Of a stretch of DNA of 64,000 bases, positions 1 to 13,343 are shown one piece after another. Location: the NCBI GenBank assembly GCA_033782935.1, contig JAWQEG010000167.1, positions 2,047,501-2,111,500 on the forward strand, read 5' to 3'. Each line of letters opens with the position of its first letter. Position 1 is the first letter of the stretch. Position numbers and translations under genes: made by a program. The notes beneath the pieces were generated by a model. It saw only the letters and a program-made list of their open reading frames with translations, searched no databases and was not told where the DNA came from. Origin of the DNA: Petrolisthes cinctipes. Lineage: Eukaryota; Arthropoda; Malacostraca; Decapoda; Porcellanidae.

Positions 1-1221
1 TACCGAATATTCGGGTGTTTTGAGCCTGAATTTTAGATATAAACGGGTACAGAATGTGCATGCACATATTGACTTTGGACACTTAAAATATCGATTTTTA
101 GCTTGTTTTGAGCCTATATTTTGAAAACATTCTAGCACTGAGTAGGCATGTACAGATCGCTTCTTGGGCACAAAAATATCGAATTTTCGGATGTTTTGAG
201 CCTGAATTTGAGATATAAACAGGTACTGTAGATGCATGCACATATCGACTTTTGTGCTCCTAAAATATCGATTTTGAGCATGTTTTTGGTCTGTATCTTG
301 AAAACATTCTAATTAGGACTAAGCATGTACAGATTGCTTCTATTACCCAAAAATACCGAATTTTCGGGTGTTTTGAGCCTGAATTTGAGATATAAACGGG
401 TATAGAAGATGCATGCACATATCGACTTTGGACACTTAAAATATCGATTTTTAGCTTGTTTTCAGCCTATATTTTGAAAACATTCTAGCACTGAGTAGGC
501 ATGTACAGATCGCTTCTGGGACCCCAAAATATCGAATTGTCGTTTGTTTTGAGCCTGAATTTGAGATATAAACGGGTACAGAAGATGCATGCACATATCG
601 ACTTTTGGGCACCTAAAATATCGATTTTGAGCATGTTTTGGGTCTGAATCTCGAAAATATTCTATCTAGGAGTAGGCATGTACAGATTGCTTCTAGGACC
701 CAAAAATACCGAATTTTCAGGTGTTTTGAGCCTGAATTTGAGATATAAACAGGTAAAGAAGATGCATTCACATATCGACTTTGGACACGTAAAATATCGA
801 TTTTTAGCATATTTTGAGCCTATATTTTGAAAACATTCTAGCACTGAGTAGGCATGTACAGATCGCTTCTAGGACCCAAAAATATCGAATTTTCGGATGT
901 TTTGACGTTGAATTTGAGATATAAACGAGTGCAGAACATGCCTACACATATTGACTTTGGGCACCTAAAATATCGATTTTCAGCATGTTTTGGGCCTGTA
1001 TCTGAGTAGGCATGTACAGATCGCTTCTGGGACCCCAAAATATCGAATTTTCGGGTGTTTGGAGCCTGAATTTGAGATATAAACGGGTACAGAAGATACA
1101 TGCACATATCGACTTTTGGGATCCTAAGAGATCGATTTTCAGTATGTTTTGGGCCTGTATTTTGAAAATACTCTAACACGTAGTAGGCATGTAAAGTTCG
1201 CTTCTGGAACCCCAAAATATA

Positions 1222-1368
1222 GAATTTTTGGGTGTTTTGGGCCTGAATTTAAGATATCGACTTTGGGCACCTAAAATATCGATTTTTAGCATGTTTTGGG
1301 CCTGAATTTTGAAAATATTCTAGCACTGAGTAGGCATGTACAGATCGCTTCTGGGACCCCAAAATATC
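1222..1368 (+). repeat. Example of the short monomer class (about 147 bp)
   Basis: Landmark spacing here is 147. The first half reads AGATATCGACTTTGGGCACC, so GATAT is joined directly to CGACTTT. Long monomers carry 29 extra bases there, from AAACGGG through GCACATAT. The deleted segment ends in the same ATAT that precedes it, so a deletion between short direct repeats explains the class. The deletion removes the AAACGGG element and the TGCATGCA palindrome of the first half. Confidence 0.9.
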
Positions 1369-3489
1369 GAATTTTTGTGTGTTTTGAGCCTGAATTTGTG
1401 ATACAAACGGGTACAGAAGATGCATGCACATATCGACTTTTGGGCACCTATAATATCGATTTTGAGCATGTTTTGGGTCTGTATCTTGAAAACATTCTAA
1501 CTAGGAGTAGGCATGTACAGATCACTTCTAGAGCCCAAAAATACCGAATTCTCGGGTGTTTTGAGCCTGAATTTGAGATATAAACGGGTACAGAATATGC
1601 ATGCACATATCGACTTTGGACACTTAAAATATCGATTTTCTGTATGTTTTGGGACTGTATTTTGAAAATATTCTAACACGGAGTAGGCATGTACAAATCG
1701 CTTCTGGGACCCCAAAATATCGAATTTTCGGGTGTTTGGGGGATAAATTTGAGATATCGACTTTGGGCACCTAAAATATCGATTTTTAGCATGTTTTGGG
1801 CCTATATTTTGAAAATATTTTAGCACTGAGTAAGCATGTACAGATCGCTTCTGGGACACCAAAATATCGAATTTTCGGGTGTTTTGTGCCTGAATTTGAG
1901 ATATAAACGGGTACAGAAAATGCATGCACATATTGACTTTGGGCACCTAAAATATCGATTTTCAGCATGTTTTGGGCCTGTATTTTGAAAATATTCTAAC
2001 ACGGAGTAGGCATGTACAGATCGCTTCTGGAACCCCAAAATATCGAATTTTCGGGTGTTTTGAGCCTGAATTTGAGATATAAACGGGTACAGAAGATGCA
2101 TGCACATATCGACTTTTGGGCACCTAAAATATCGATTTTGAGCATGTTTTGGGCCTGTAATTTGAAAATACTCTAACACGGAGTAGGCATGTACAGATCG
2201 CTTCTTGGACCCCAAAATATCGAATTTTCTGGTGTTTTGATCCTGAATTTGAGATATCGACTTTGGGCACCTGAAATATCGATTTTTAGCATGTTTTGGG
2301 TTTATATTTTGAAAATATTCTAGCACTGAATAGGCATGTACAGATCGCTTCTGGGACCCCAAATTATCGAATTTTCTGGTGTTTAGAGCCTGAATTTCAG
2401 ATATAAACGAGTACTGAAGATGCATGCACATATCGACTTTTTGCTTCTAAAATATCGATTTTGAGCATTTTTTGGGTCTGTATCTTGAAAACATTCTAAC
2501 TAGGACTAGGCATGTACAGATCGCTTCTAGGACCCAAAAATACCGAATTTTCAGGTGTTTTGAACCTGAATTTGATATATAAACGCGTACAGAAGATGCA
2601 TCCACAAATCGACTTTGGACACTTAAAATATCGATTTTTAGCATGTTTTGATCCTATATTTTGAAAACATTCTAGAACTAAGTAGGCATGTACAGAACGG
2701 TTATGGGACCCAAAAAATATCGAATTTTCGGGTTTTTTGAGGTTGAATTTGGGATATAAACGGATGCAGAAGATACATACACATACTGACTTTGGGCACC
2801 TAAAATATCGATTTTCAGCATGTTTTGGGCCTGTATCTGAGTAGGCATGTACAGATCGCTTCTGGGACCCCAAAATATCGAATTTTCGGGTGTTTGGAGC
2901 TTGAATTTGAACTATAAACGGGTACATAAGATGCATGCACATATTGACTTTGGGCACCTAAAATATCGATTTTCATCGTGTTTTAGGCCTATATTTTGAA
3001 AATACTCTAACACGCAGTAGGCATGTACAGATTGCTTCTGGGACCCCAAAATATCGATTTTTTGGGTGTTTTGGGCCTGCATTTGAGATATAAACGGGTA
3101 ATGAAGATGCATGCACATATCGACTTTAGACACATAAAATATCGATTTTCAGCATGTTTTGGGCCTGTATCTGAGTAGGCATGTATATATCGCTTCTGGG
3201 ACCCCAAAATATCGAATTTTCGGGTGTTTTGAGCCTGAATTTGAGATATAAACAGGTACAGAAGATGCATGCATATATCGACTTTGGACACTTAAAATAT
3301 CGATTTTTAGTTTGTTTTGAGCCTATATTTTGAAAAAATTCTAGCACTGAGTAGGCATGTACAGATCGTTTCTGGGACCCAAAAATATCGAATTTTCGTG
3401 TGTTTTGAGGTTGAATTTGAGTTATAAACGAGTGCAGAAGATGCATACACATATTGACATTGGGCACCTAAAATATCGATTTTCAACAT

Positions 3490-4250
3490 GTATTGGGCTT
3501 GTATCTGAGTAGGCATGTACAGATCGCTTCTGTAACCCCAAAATATCGAATTTTCGGGTGTTTGGAGCCTGAATTTGAGATATAAACGGGTACAGAAGAT
3601 GCATGCACAAATATCGACTTTTGGGCACCTAAAAGATCGATTTTTAGTTTGTTTTGGGCCTGTATTTTGAAAATTCTCTAACACGGAGTAGGCATGTACA
3701 GTTCGCTTCTGGGACCCAAAAATTTCGATTTTTCGGTTGTTTTGGGCCTGAATTTGAGATATCGACTTTGGGCACCTAAAATATCGATTTTTAGCATGAT
3801 TTGGGCCTATATTTTGAAAATATTCTAGCACCGAGTAGGCATCTACAGATCGCTTCTTGGACCACAAAATATTGAATTTTCGGGTGTTTTGAGCCTGAAT
3901 TTGAGATATAAACGGGTACAGAAAATGCATGAACATATTGACTTTGGGCACCTAAAATATCGATTTTTAGCATGTTTTGGGCCTGTTATTTGAAAATACT
4001 CTAACACGGAGTAGGCATGTACAGATCGATTCTGGGACCCAAAAATATCGAATTTTCGGGTGTTTTGAGCCTGAATTTGAGATATAGACAGGTACTGAAG
4101 ATGCATACACATATCGACTTTTGGGCACCTAAAATATCGATTTTGAGCATGTTTTGGGTCTGTATCTTGAAAACATTCTAACTAAGAGTAGGCATGTACA
4201 GATCGCTTCTAGGACCCAAAAATACTGAATTTTCGGGTGTTTTGAATCTG
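3490..4250 (+). repeat. Duplicated satellite segment, copy 1 (offset 1,514)
   Basis: This segment is matched by 5,004-5,764. Both contain a medium monomer followed by one with the AAATATCGAC insertion variant, then a short monomer, then a monomer with the rare ACCACAAAATAT junction, then one with GATCGATTCTGGG. Boundaries are approximate because all monomers resemble each other. Confidence 0.65.
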
Positions 4251-5003
4251 AATTTGAGATATAAACGGGTAAAGAAGATGCATGCAAATATCTACTTTGG
4301 ACACTTAAAATATCGATTTTTAGCATGTTTTGAGCATATATTTTGAAAACATTCTAGCACTGAGTAGGCATGTATAGATCGCTTCTGGGACCCAAGAATA
4401 TCGTATTTTCGGGTGTTTTGAGGTTGAATTTGATATATAAACGAGTGCAGAAGATGCATACACATATTGACTTTGGGAACCTAAAATATCGAATTTCAGC
4501 ATGTTTTGGGCCTGTATTTTGAAAATACTCTAACACGGAGTAGGCATGTACAGATCGCTTCTGGGACCCCAAAATATCGAATTTTCGGGTGTTTTGGGCC
4601 TGAATTTGAGATATCGACTTTGGGCACCTAAAATATCGATTTTTAGCATGTTTTGGGCCAATATTTTGAAAATATTCTAGCACCGAGTAGGCATGTACAG
4701 TTTGCTTCTTGGACCACAAAATATCGAACTTTTGGGTGTTTTGAGCCTGAATTTGAGATATAAACGGGTACAGAAAATGCATGCACATATTGACTTTGGG
4801 CACCTAAAGTATCGATTTTGAGCATGTTTTGGGCCTGTAATTTGAAAATACTCTAACACGGAGTAGGCATATACAGATCGGTTCTGGGACCCAAAAATAT
4901 CGAATTTTCGGGTGTTTTGAGCCTGAATTTGAGATATAAACAGGTACTGAAGATACATACACATATTGACTTTTGGGCACCTAAAATATTGATTTTCAGC
5001 ATG

Positions 5004-5764
5004 TTTTGGGCCTGTATCTGAGTAGGCATGTACAGATCGCTTCTGTGACCCCAAAATATCGAATTTTCGGGTGTTTGGAGCCTGAATTTGAGATATAAAC
5101 AGGTACAGAAGATGCATGCACAAATATCGACTTTTGGGCACCTAAAAGATCGATTTTCAGTATGTTTTGGGCCTGTATTTTGAAAATACTCTAACACGGA
5201 GTAGGCATGTACAGTTCGCTTCTGGGACCCCCAAATATCGAATTTTTCGGTTGTTTTGGGCCTGAATTTGAGATATCGACTTTGGGCACCTAAAATATAG
5301 ATTTTTAGCATGATTTGGGCCTATATTTTGAAAATATTCTAGCACCGAGTAGGCATGTACAGATCGCTTCTGGGACCACAAAATATCGAATTTTCGGGTG
5401 TTTTGAGCCTGAATTTGAGATATAAACGGGTACAGAAAATGCATGCACATATTGACTTTGGGCACCTAAAATATCGATTTTTAGCATGTTTTGGGCCTGT
5501 AATTTGAAAATACTCTAACACGGAGTAGGCATGTACAGATCGATTCTGGGACCCAAAAATATCGAATTTTCGGGTGTTTTGAGCCTGAATTTGAGATATA
5601 AACAGGTATTGAAGATGCATACACATATCGACTTTTGGGCACCTAAAATATCGATTTTGAGCATGTTTTGGGTCTGTATCTTGAAAACATTCTAACTAGG
5701 AGTAGGCATGTACAGATCGCTTCTAGGACCCTAAAATACTGAATTTTCGGGTGTTTTGAGCCTG
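5004..5764 (+). repeat. Duplicated satellite segment, copy 2 (offset 1,514)
   Basis: This is the partner of 3,490-4,250. After this point the copies diverge: one continues with AACGGGTAAAGAAG and the other with AACAGGTACTGAAG. The distal part of this segment is also matched near 9.3-9.6 kb at offset 3,842, so pieces of region A have been reused more than once. Confidence 0.65.
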
Positions 5765-6893
5765 AATTTGAGATATAAACAGGTACTGAAGATGCATACA
5801 CATATCAACTTTTGGGCACCTAAAATATCGATATTCAGCATGTTTTGGGCCTGTATCTGAGTAGGCATGTACAGATCGCTTCTGGGACCCCAAAATATCG
5901 AATTTTCGGGTGTTTGGAGCCTGAATTTGAGGTATAAACGGGTACAGAAGATGCATGCACTTATCGACTTAAGACACATAAAATATCGATTTTTAGCATG
6001 TTTTGAGCCTATATTTTGAAAACATTCTAGCACTGAGTAGGCATGTACAGATTGCTTCTGGGACCCAAAAATTTCGAATTTTCGGGTGTTTTGAGGTTGA
6101 ATTTGAGATATAAACGAGTGCAGAAGATGCATACACATATTAACTTTGGGCACCGAAAATATCGATTTTTAGCATGTTTTGGGCCTGTATCTGAGTAGCC
6201 ATTTACAGATCGCTTTTGAGACCCAAAAATATCGAATCTTCGGGTGTTTTGAGCCTGAATTTGAGATATAAACGGGTACAGAAGATGCATGCACATATTG
6301 ACTTTGGACACTTAAAATATCGATTTTTAGCATGTTTTGCGCCTATATTTTGAAAAAATTCTAGCACTGAGTAGACATGTACAGATTGCTTCTGGGACCC
6401 CAAAATAGCGAATTTTCGGGTGTTTGGAGCCTGAATTTGAGGTATAAACGGGTACAGAAGATGCATGCACATATCGACTTTAGACACATAAAATATCGAT
6501 TTTTAGCATGTTTTGAGCCTATATTTTGAAAACATTCTACCACTGAGTAGGCATGTACAGATCGCTTCTGGGACCCAAAAATTTCGAATTTTCGGGTGTT
6601 TTGGTCCTGAATTTGAAATATCAACTTTGGGCACCTAAAATATCGATTTTTAGCATGTTTTAGGCCTATATTTTGAAAATATTCTAGCACTGATTAGGCA
6701 TGTACAGATCGCTTCTGGGACCCCAAAATATCAAATTTTTGGGTGTTTTGAGCCTGAATTTGAGATATAAACGGGTACAGAAGATGCATGCACATATCGA
6801 CTTTTGGGCACCTAAAATATCGATTTTGAGCATGTTTTGGGTCTGTATCTTGAAAACATTCTTACTAGGAGTAGGCATGTACAGATCGCTTCT

Positions 6894-7070
6894 GGGACCC
6901 CGAAATATCGAATTTTCGGGTGTTTGGAGCCTGAATTTGAGATATAAACGGGTACAGAAGATGCATGCACATATCGACTTTTGGGCACCGAAGATATCGA
7001 TTTTCAGTATGTTTTGGGCCTGTATTTTGAAAATACACTTACACGGAGAATGCAAGTACAGATCGCTTCT
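6894..7070 (+). repeat. Representative long satellite monomer (177 bp) with two half-units
   Basis: This is a full-length monomer counted from GGGACCC. Its first half is 6,894-6,982 (89 bp) and its second half 6,983-7,070 (88 bp). The halves share, in the same order, GGG-(A/C)CC, AAAATATCGA-TTTT as seen in the consensus, a TGTTT(T/G)G-GCCTG core, GCATG(C/T)ACA and ATCG-CTT. This copy contains a few private changes, such as AAGATATCGA in the second half. Seven CpG sites occur in the consensus monomer. TGCATGCA and ATCGAT are perfect palindromes present in most copies. The 177-bp length equals 59 codons, so reading frames persist across several copies without implying coding. Confidence 0.9.
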
Positions 7071-10000
7071 GGGACCTCAAAATATCAAATTTTCGGGTGT
7101 TTGGAGCCTGAATTTGAGATATAAACGGGTAAAGAAGATGCATCCACATATCGACTTTTGGGCACGGAAAAGATCGATTTTCAGTATGTTTTGGGCCTGT
7201 ATATTGAAAATACTCTAACACGGAGTAGGTATGTACAGATCGCTTCTGGGGCTCCAAAATATCGAATTTTCGGGTGTTTTGGGCCTGAATTTGAGATATC
7301 GACTTTGGGCACCTAAAATATCGATTTTTAGCATGTTTTGGGCCTATATTTTGCTAATATTCTAGCACTAAGTAGGCATGTACAGATCGCTTCTGGGACC
7401 CCAAAATATCGAATTTCCGGGTGTTTTGAGGTTGAATTTCAGATATAAACTAGAGCAAAAGATCCATACACATATTGACTTTGGGCACCTTAAATATCGA
7501 TTTTTAGCATGTTTTGGGCCTGTATCTGAGTAGCCATGTACAGATCGCTTTTGGGACCCAAAAATATCGAATCTTCGGGTGTTTTGAGCCTGAATTTGAG
7601 ACATAAACGGGTACAGACGATGCATGCACATATCGACTTTAGACACATAAAATATCGATTTTTAGCATGTTTTGAGCCTATATTTTGAAAACATTCTAGC
7701 ACTGAGTAGGCATGTACAGATCGCTTCTAGGACCCAAAAATACCGAATTTTCGGGTGTTTTGAGGTTGAATTTGAGATATAAACGAGTGCAGAAGATGCA
7801 TACACATATTAACTTTGGGCACCGAAAATATCGATTTTCAGCATGTTTTGGGCCAGTATCTGAATAGGCATGTACAGATCGCTTCTGGGACCCCAAAATA
7901 TCGAATTTTCGGGTGTTTGGAGCCTGAATTTGAGATATAAACGGGTACAGAAGATGCATGCACATATCGACTTTAGACACATAAAATATCGATTTTTAGC
8001 ATGTTTTGAGCCTATATTTTGAAAACATTCTAGCACTGAGTAGGCATGTACAGATTGCTTCTGGGACCCAAAAATATCGAATTTTCGGATTTTTTGAGGT
8101 TGAATTTGGGATATAAACGGATGCAGAAGATACATACACATATTGACTTTGGGCACCTAAAATATCGATTTTCAGCATGTTTTGGGCCTGTATCTGAGTA
8201 GGCATGTACAGATCGCTTCTGGGAACCCAAAATATCGAATTTTCGGGTGTTTGGAGCTTGAATTTGAACTTTAAACGGGTACATAAGATGCATGCACATA
8301 TTGACTTTGGGCACCTAAAATATCGATTTTCATCGTGTTTTAGGCGTTTATTTTGAAAATACTCTAACACGCAGTAGGCATGTACAGATTGCTTCTGGGA
8401 CCCCAAAATATCGATTTTTTGGGTGTTTTGGGCCAGAATTTGAGATATAAACGGGTAATGAAGATGCATGCACATATCGACTTTAGACACATAAAATATA
8501 GATTTTCAGCATGTTTTGGGCCTGTATCTGAGTAGGCATGTACAGATCGCTTCTGGGACTCCAAAATATCGAATTTTCGGGTGTTTGGAGCCTGAATTTG
8601 AGGTATAAACGGGTACAGAAGATGCATGCACATATCGACTTTAGACACATAAAATATCGATTTTTAGCATGTTTTGAGCCTATATTTTGAAAACATTCTA
8701 GCACTGAGTAGGCATGTACAGATCGCTTCTGGGACCCAAAAATTTCGAATTTTCGGGTGTTTTGAGGTTGAATTTGAGATATAAACGAGTGCAGAAGATG
8801 CATACACATATTGACTTTGGGCACCGAAAATATCGATTTTCAGCATGTTTTGGGCCTGTATCTGAGTAGGCATGTACAGATCGCTTCTGGGACCCAAAAA
8901 TATTGAATTTTCAGGTGTTTGGAGCCTGAATTTGAGATATAAACGGGTACAGAAGATGCATGCACATATCGACTTTTGGGCACCTAAGAGATCGATTTTC
9001 AGTATGTTTTGGGCCTGTATTTTGAAAATACTCTAAAACGGAGTAGGCATGTACAGTTCGCTTCTGGGACCCAAATAAATCGAATTTTCGGGTGTTTTGG
9101 GCCTGAATTTGAGATATCAACTTTGGGCACTTAAAATATCGATTTTTAGCATGTTTTGGGCCTATATTTTGAAAATATTCTAGCACTGATTAGGCATGTA
9201 CAGATCGCTTCTGGGACCCCAAAATATCAAATTTTCGGGTGTTTTGAGCCTGAATTTGAGTTATAAACGGGTACAGAAGATGCATGCACATATCGACTTT
9301 TGGGCACCTAAAATAACGATTTTGAGCATGTTTTGGGCCTGTAATTCGAAAATACTCTAACACGGAGTAGGCATGTACAGATCGATTCTGGGACCCAAAA
9401 ATATCGAATTTTCGGGTGTTTTGAGCCTGAATTTGAGATATAAACCGGTATTGAACATGCATACACATATCGACTTTTGGGCACCTAAAATATCGATTTT
9501 GAGCATGTTTTGGGTCTGTATCTTGAAACCATTCTAACTAGGAGTAGGCATGTACAGATCGCTTCTAGGACCCTAAAATACTGAATTTTCGAGTGTTTTG
9601 AGCCTGAATTTGAGATATAAACAGGTACTGAAGATGCATACACATATCGACTTTTGGGCACCTAAAATATCGATATTCAGCATGTTTTGGGCCTGTATCT
9701 GAGTAGGCATGTACAGATCGCTTCTGGGACCCCAAAATATCGAATTTTCGGGTGTTTGGAGCCTGAATTTGAGGTAAAACGGGTACAGAAGATGCATTCA
9801 CATATCGACTTTAGACACATAAAATATTGATTTTTAGCATGTTTTGAGCCTATATTTTGAAAACATTCTAGCACTGAGTAGGCATGTACAGATCGCTTAT
9901 GGGACCCAAAAATTTCGAATTTTCGGGTTTTTTGAGGTTGAATTTGAGGTATAAACGAGTGCAGAAGATGCATACACATATTGGACTTTGGGCACCTAAA

Positions 10001-11285
10001 ATATCGATATTCAGCATGTTTTGGGCCTGTATCTGAATAGGCATGTACGGATCGCTTCTGGGACCCTAAAATATCGAATTTTCGGGTGTTTTGAGCCTGA
10101 ATTTGAGGTATAAACGGGTACAGAAGATGCATGCACATATCGACTTTAGACACATAAAATATCGATTTTTAGCATGTTTTGAGCCTATATTTTGAAAACA
10201 TTCTAGCACTGAGTAGGCATGTACAGATCGCTTCTGGGACCCAAAAACTTCGAATTTTCGGGTGTTTTGAGGTTGAATTTGAGATATAAACGAGTGTAGA
10301 AGATGCATACACATATTGACTTTGGGCACCGAAAATATCGATTTTCAGCATGTTTTGGGCCTGTATCTGAGTAGGCATGTACAGATCGCTTCTGGGACCC
10401 CGAAATATCGAATTTTCGGGTGTTTGGAGCCTGAATTTGAGATATAAACGGGTACAGAAGATGCATCCACATATCGACTTTTGGGCACCGAAAAGATCGA
10501 TTTTCAGTATGTTTCTGGCCTGTATATTGAAAATACTCTAACACGGAGTAGGCATGTACAGATCGCTTCTGGGACCCCAAAATATCGAATTTTCGGGTGT
10601 TTTGGGCCTGAATTTGAGATATCGACTTTGGGCACCTAAAATATCGATTTTTAGCATGTTTTGGGCCTATATTTTGAAAATATTCTAGCACTGATTAGGC
10701 ATGTACAGATCGCTTCTGGGACCCCAAAATACCAAATTTTCGGGTGTTTTGAGCCTGAATTTGAGATATAAACGGGTACAGAAGATGCATGCACATATCG
10801 ACTTTTGGGCACCTAAAATATCGATTTTGAGCATGTTTTGGGTCTGTATCTTGAAAACATTCTAACTAGGAGTAGGCATGTACAGATCGCTTCTGGGACC
10901 CAAAAATACCGAATTTTCGGGTGTTTTGGGCCTGATTTTGAGATATCGACTTTGGGCACCTAAAATATAGAATTTTAGCATGTTTTGGGCCTATATTTTG
11001 AAAAAAATTCTAGCACTGAGTAGGCATGTACAGATCGCTTCTGGGACAAAAAAAATATCGAATTTTCGTGTGTTTTGAGGTTAAATATGAGATATAAACG
11101 AGTGCAGAAGGTGCATACACATATTGACTTTGGGCACCTAAAATATCGATTTTCACCATGTTTTGGGCCTGTATCTGAGTAGGCATGTACAGATCGCTTC
11201 TGGGACCCCAAAATATTAAATATTCGGGTGTTTGGAGCCTGAATTTGAGATATAAACTGGTATAGAAGATGCATGCACATATCGA

Positions 11286-12580
11286 CTTTTGGTTACCAAA
11301 AAGATCGATTTTCAGTATGTTTTGGGCCTGTATTTTGAAAATACTCTAACACGGAGTAGGCATGTACCGATCGCTTTTGGGACCCCAAAATGTCGAATTT
11401 TCGGGTGTTTTGGGCCTGAATTTGAGATATCGACTTTGGGCACCTAAAATATCGATTTATTAGCACGTTTTGGGCCTATAATTTGAAAATATTCTAGCAC
11501 TGAGTAGGCATGTACAGATCGCTTCTGGGACCCCAAAATATCGAGTTTTCGGGTGTTTTGAGCCTGAATTTGAGATATGAACGGGTACTGAAGATGCATG
11601 CACATATCGACTTTAGGGCACCTAAAATATCGATTTTTAAGCATGTTTTGGGTCTGAATCTTGAAAATATTCTAACACGCAGTAGGCATGTATAGATCGC
11701 TTCTGGGACTTCAAAATATCGAATTTTCGGGTGTTTTGAGCCTGAATTTGAGATATAAACGGGTACAGAAGATGCATGCACGTATTGACTTTGGGCTCCT
11801 AAAATATCGATTTTCAGCATGTTTTGGGCCTGTATTTTGAAAATACTCTAACACGGAGTAGGCATGTACAGATCGCTTCTGGGACCCAAAAATATCGATT
11901 TTTCGGGTGTTTTGAGCCTGAATTAGAGATATAAACGGGTACAGAAGATGCATGCACGTATTGACTTTGGGCTCCTAAAATATCGATTTTTGGCATGTTT
12001 TGGGCCTAGATTTTGAAAATATTCTAGCACTGAGTACGCATGTACAAATCGCTTCTGGGACCCCATGATATCGATTTTTCGGGTGTTTTGAGCCTGAATT
12101 TGAGATATAAACGGGTACAGAAGATGCACGCACATATTGACTTTGGGCACCTAAAATATCGATTTTCAGCATGTTTTGGGCCTGTATTTTGAAATTACTC
12201 TAACACGGAGTAGGCATGTACAGATCGCTTCTGGGACCCCAAAATATCGAATATTCGGTGTTTTGAGCCTGAATTCGAGATATAAAATGGTACAGAAGAT
12301 GTATGCACATATCGACTTTTGGTTACCTAAGAGATCAATTTTCAGTATGTTTTGGGCCTGTATTTTGAAAATACTCTAACACGGAGTAGGCATGTACCGA
12401 TCGCTTTTGGGACCCCAAAATGTCGATTTTTCGGGTGTTTTGAGCCTGAATTTGAGATATAAACGGGTACATAAGATGCATGCACGTATTGACTTTGGGC
12501 CCCTAAAATATCGATTTTCAGCATGTTTTGGGTCTGAATCTTGAAAACATTCTAACTAGGAGTACGCATGTACAGATCGC
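11286..12580 (+). repeat. 2,058-bp-offset duplication, copy 1
   Basis: This segment recurs at 13,344-14,638 with an offset of exactly 2,058. Shared diagnostic variants include TTAGCACGTTTTGGGCC, CCTATAATTTGAAAATATT, TTTTTAAGCATGTTTTGGG and CACGTATTGACTTTGGGC. The match ends near 12,580, where one copy continues GCTTCTAGGATCC and the other GGTTCTGGGACTTC. Confidence 0.85.
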
Positions 12581-13343
12581 TTCTAGGATCCAAACATACC
12601 GAATTTTCGGTTGTTTTGAGCCTGAATTTGAGATATAAAAGGTTACAGAAGATGCATGCACGTATTGACTTTGGGCCCCTAAAATATCGATTTTCAGCAT
12701 GTTTTGGGCCTGTATTTTAAAAATACTCAAAGAAGGAGTAGGCATGTACAGATCGCTTCTGGGACCCCAAAATATCGAATATTCGGTGTTTTGAGCCTGA
12801 ATTTGAGATATAAAATGGAACAGAAGATGCATGCACATATCGACTTTTGGTTACCTAAGAGATCGATTTTCAGTATGTTTTGGGCGTATAATTTGAAAAT
12901 ACTCTAACACGGAGTAGGCATGTACAGATCGCTTTTGGGACCCCAAAATGTCGATTTTTCGGGTGTTTTGGGCCTGAATTTGAGATATCGACTTTGGGCA
13001 CCTAAAATATCGAATTTTAGCACGTTTTGGGCTTATATTTTGAAAATATTCTAGCACTGAGTAGGCATGTACAGATCGCTTCTGGGACCCCAAAATATCG
13101 AATTTTCGGGTGTTTTGAGCCTGAATTAGAGATATAAACGGGTACAGAAGATGCATGCACGTATTGACTTTGGGCTCCTAAAATATCGATTTTCAGCATG
13201 TTTTGGGCCTGTATTTTGAAAATACTCTAACACGGAGTAGGCATGTACAGATCGCATCTTGGACCCCAAAATATCAAATTTTCGGGTGTTTTGAGCCTGA
13301 AACTGAGATATAAAACTGTACAGAAGATGCATGCACATATCGA

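Larger units (their letters stand above)
1..11285 (+). repeat. Heterogeneous satellite segment, region A
   Basis: Long, medium and short monomers alternate without one clean higher-order period. Three long-distance duplications are recognisable by shared rare variants. About 2,720-3,160 matches 8,077-8,517 at offset 5,357 (shared CACGCAGTAGG and ATCGATTTTTTGGG variants). About 3,490-4,250 matches 5,004-5,764 at offset 1,514 (shared GCACAAATATCGAC and GATCGCTTCTG-ACCCC variants). About 5,480-6,150 matches 9,322-9,990 at offset 3,842 (shared GATCGATTCTGGG and ACCCTAAAATACTGAA variants). The copies differ at many positions, so these duplications look older than those in the right part of the window. 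Confidence 0.75.

Noticed and set aside
1820..2431. Minus-strand open frame of 203 codons, one of many similar frames throughout the window
   Set aside because: It spans several satellite monomers, is made of translated repeat units, and is ended by ordinary monomer length changes. No domain, splice structure or promoter accompanies it.
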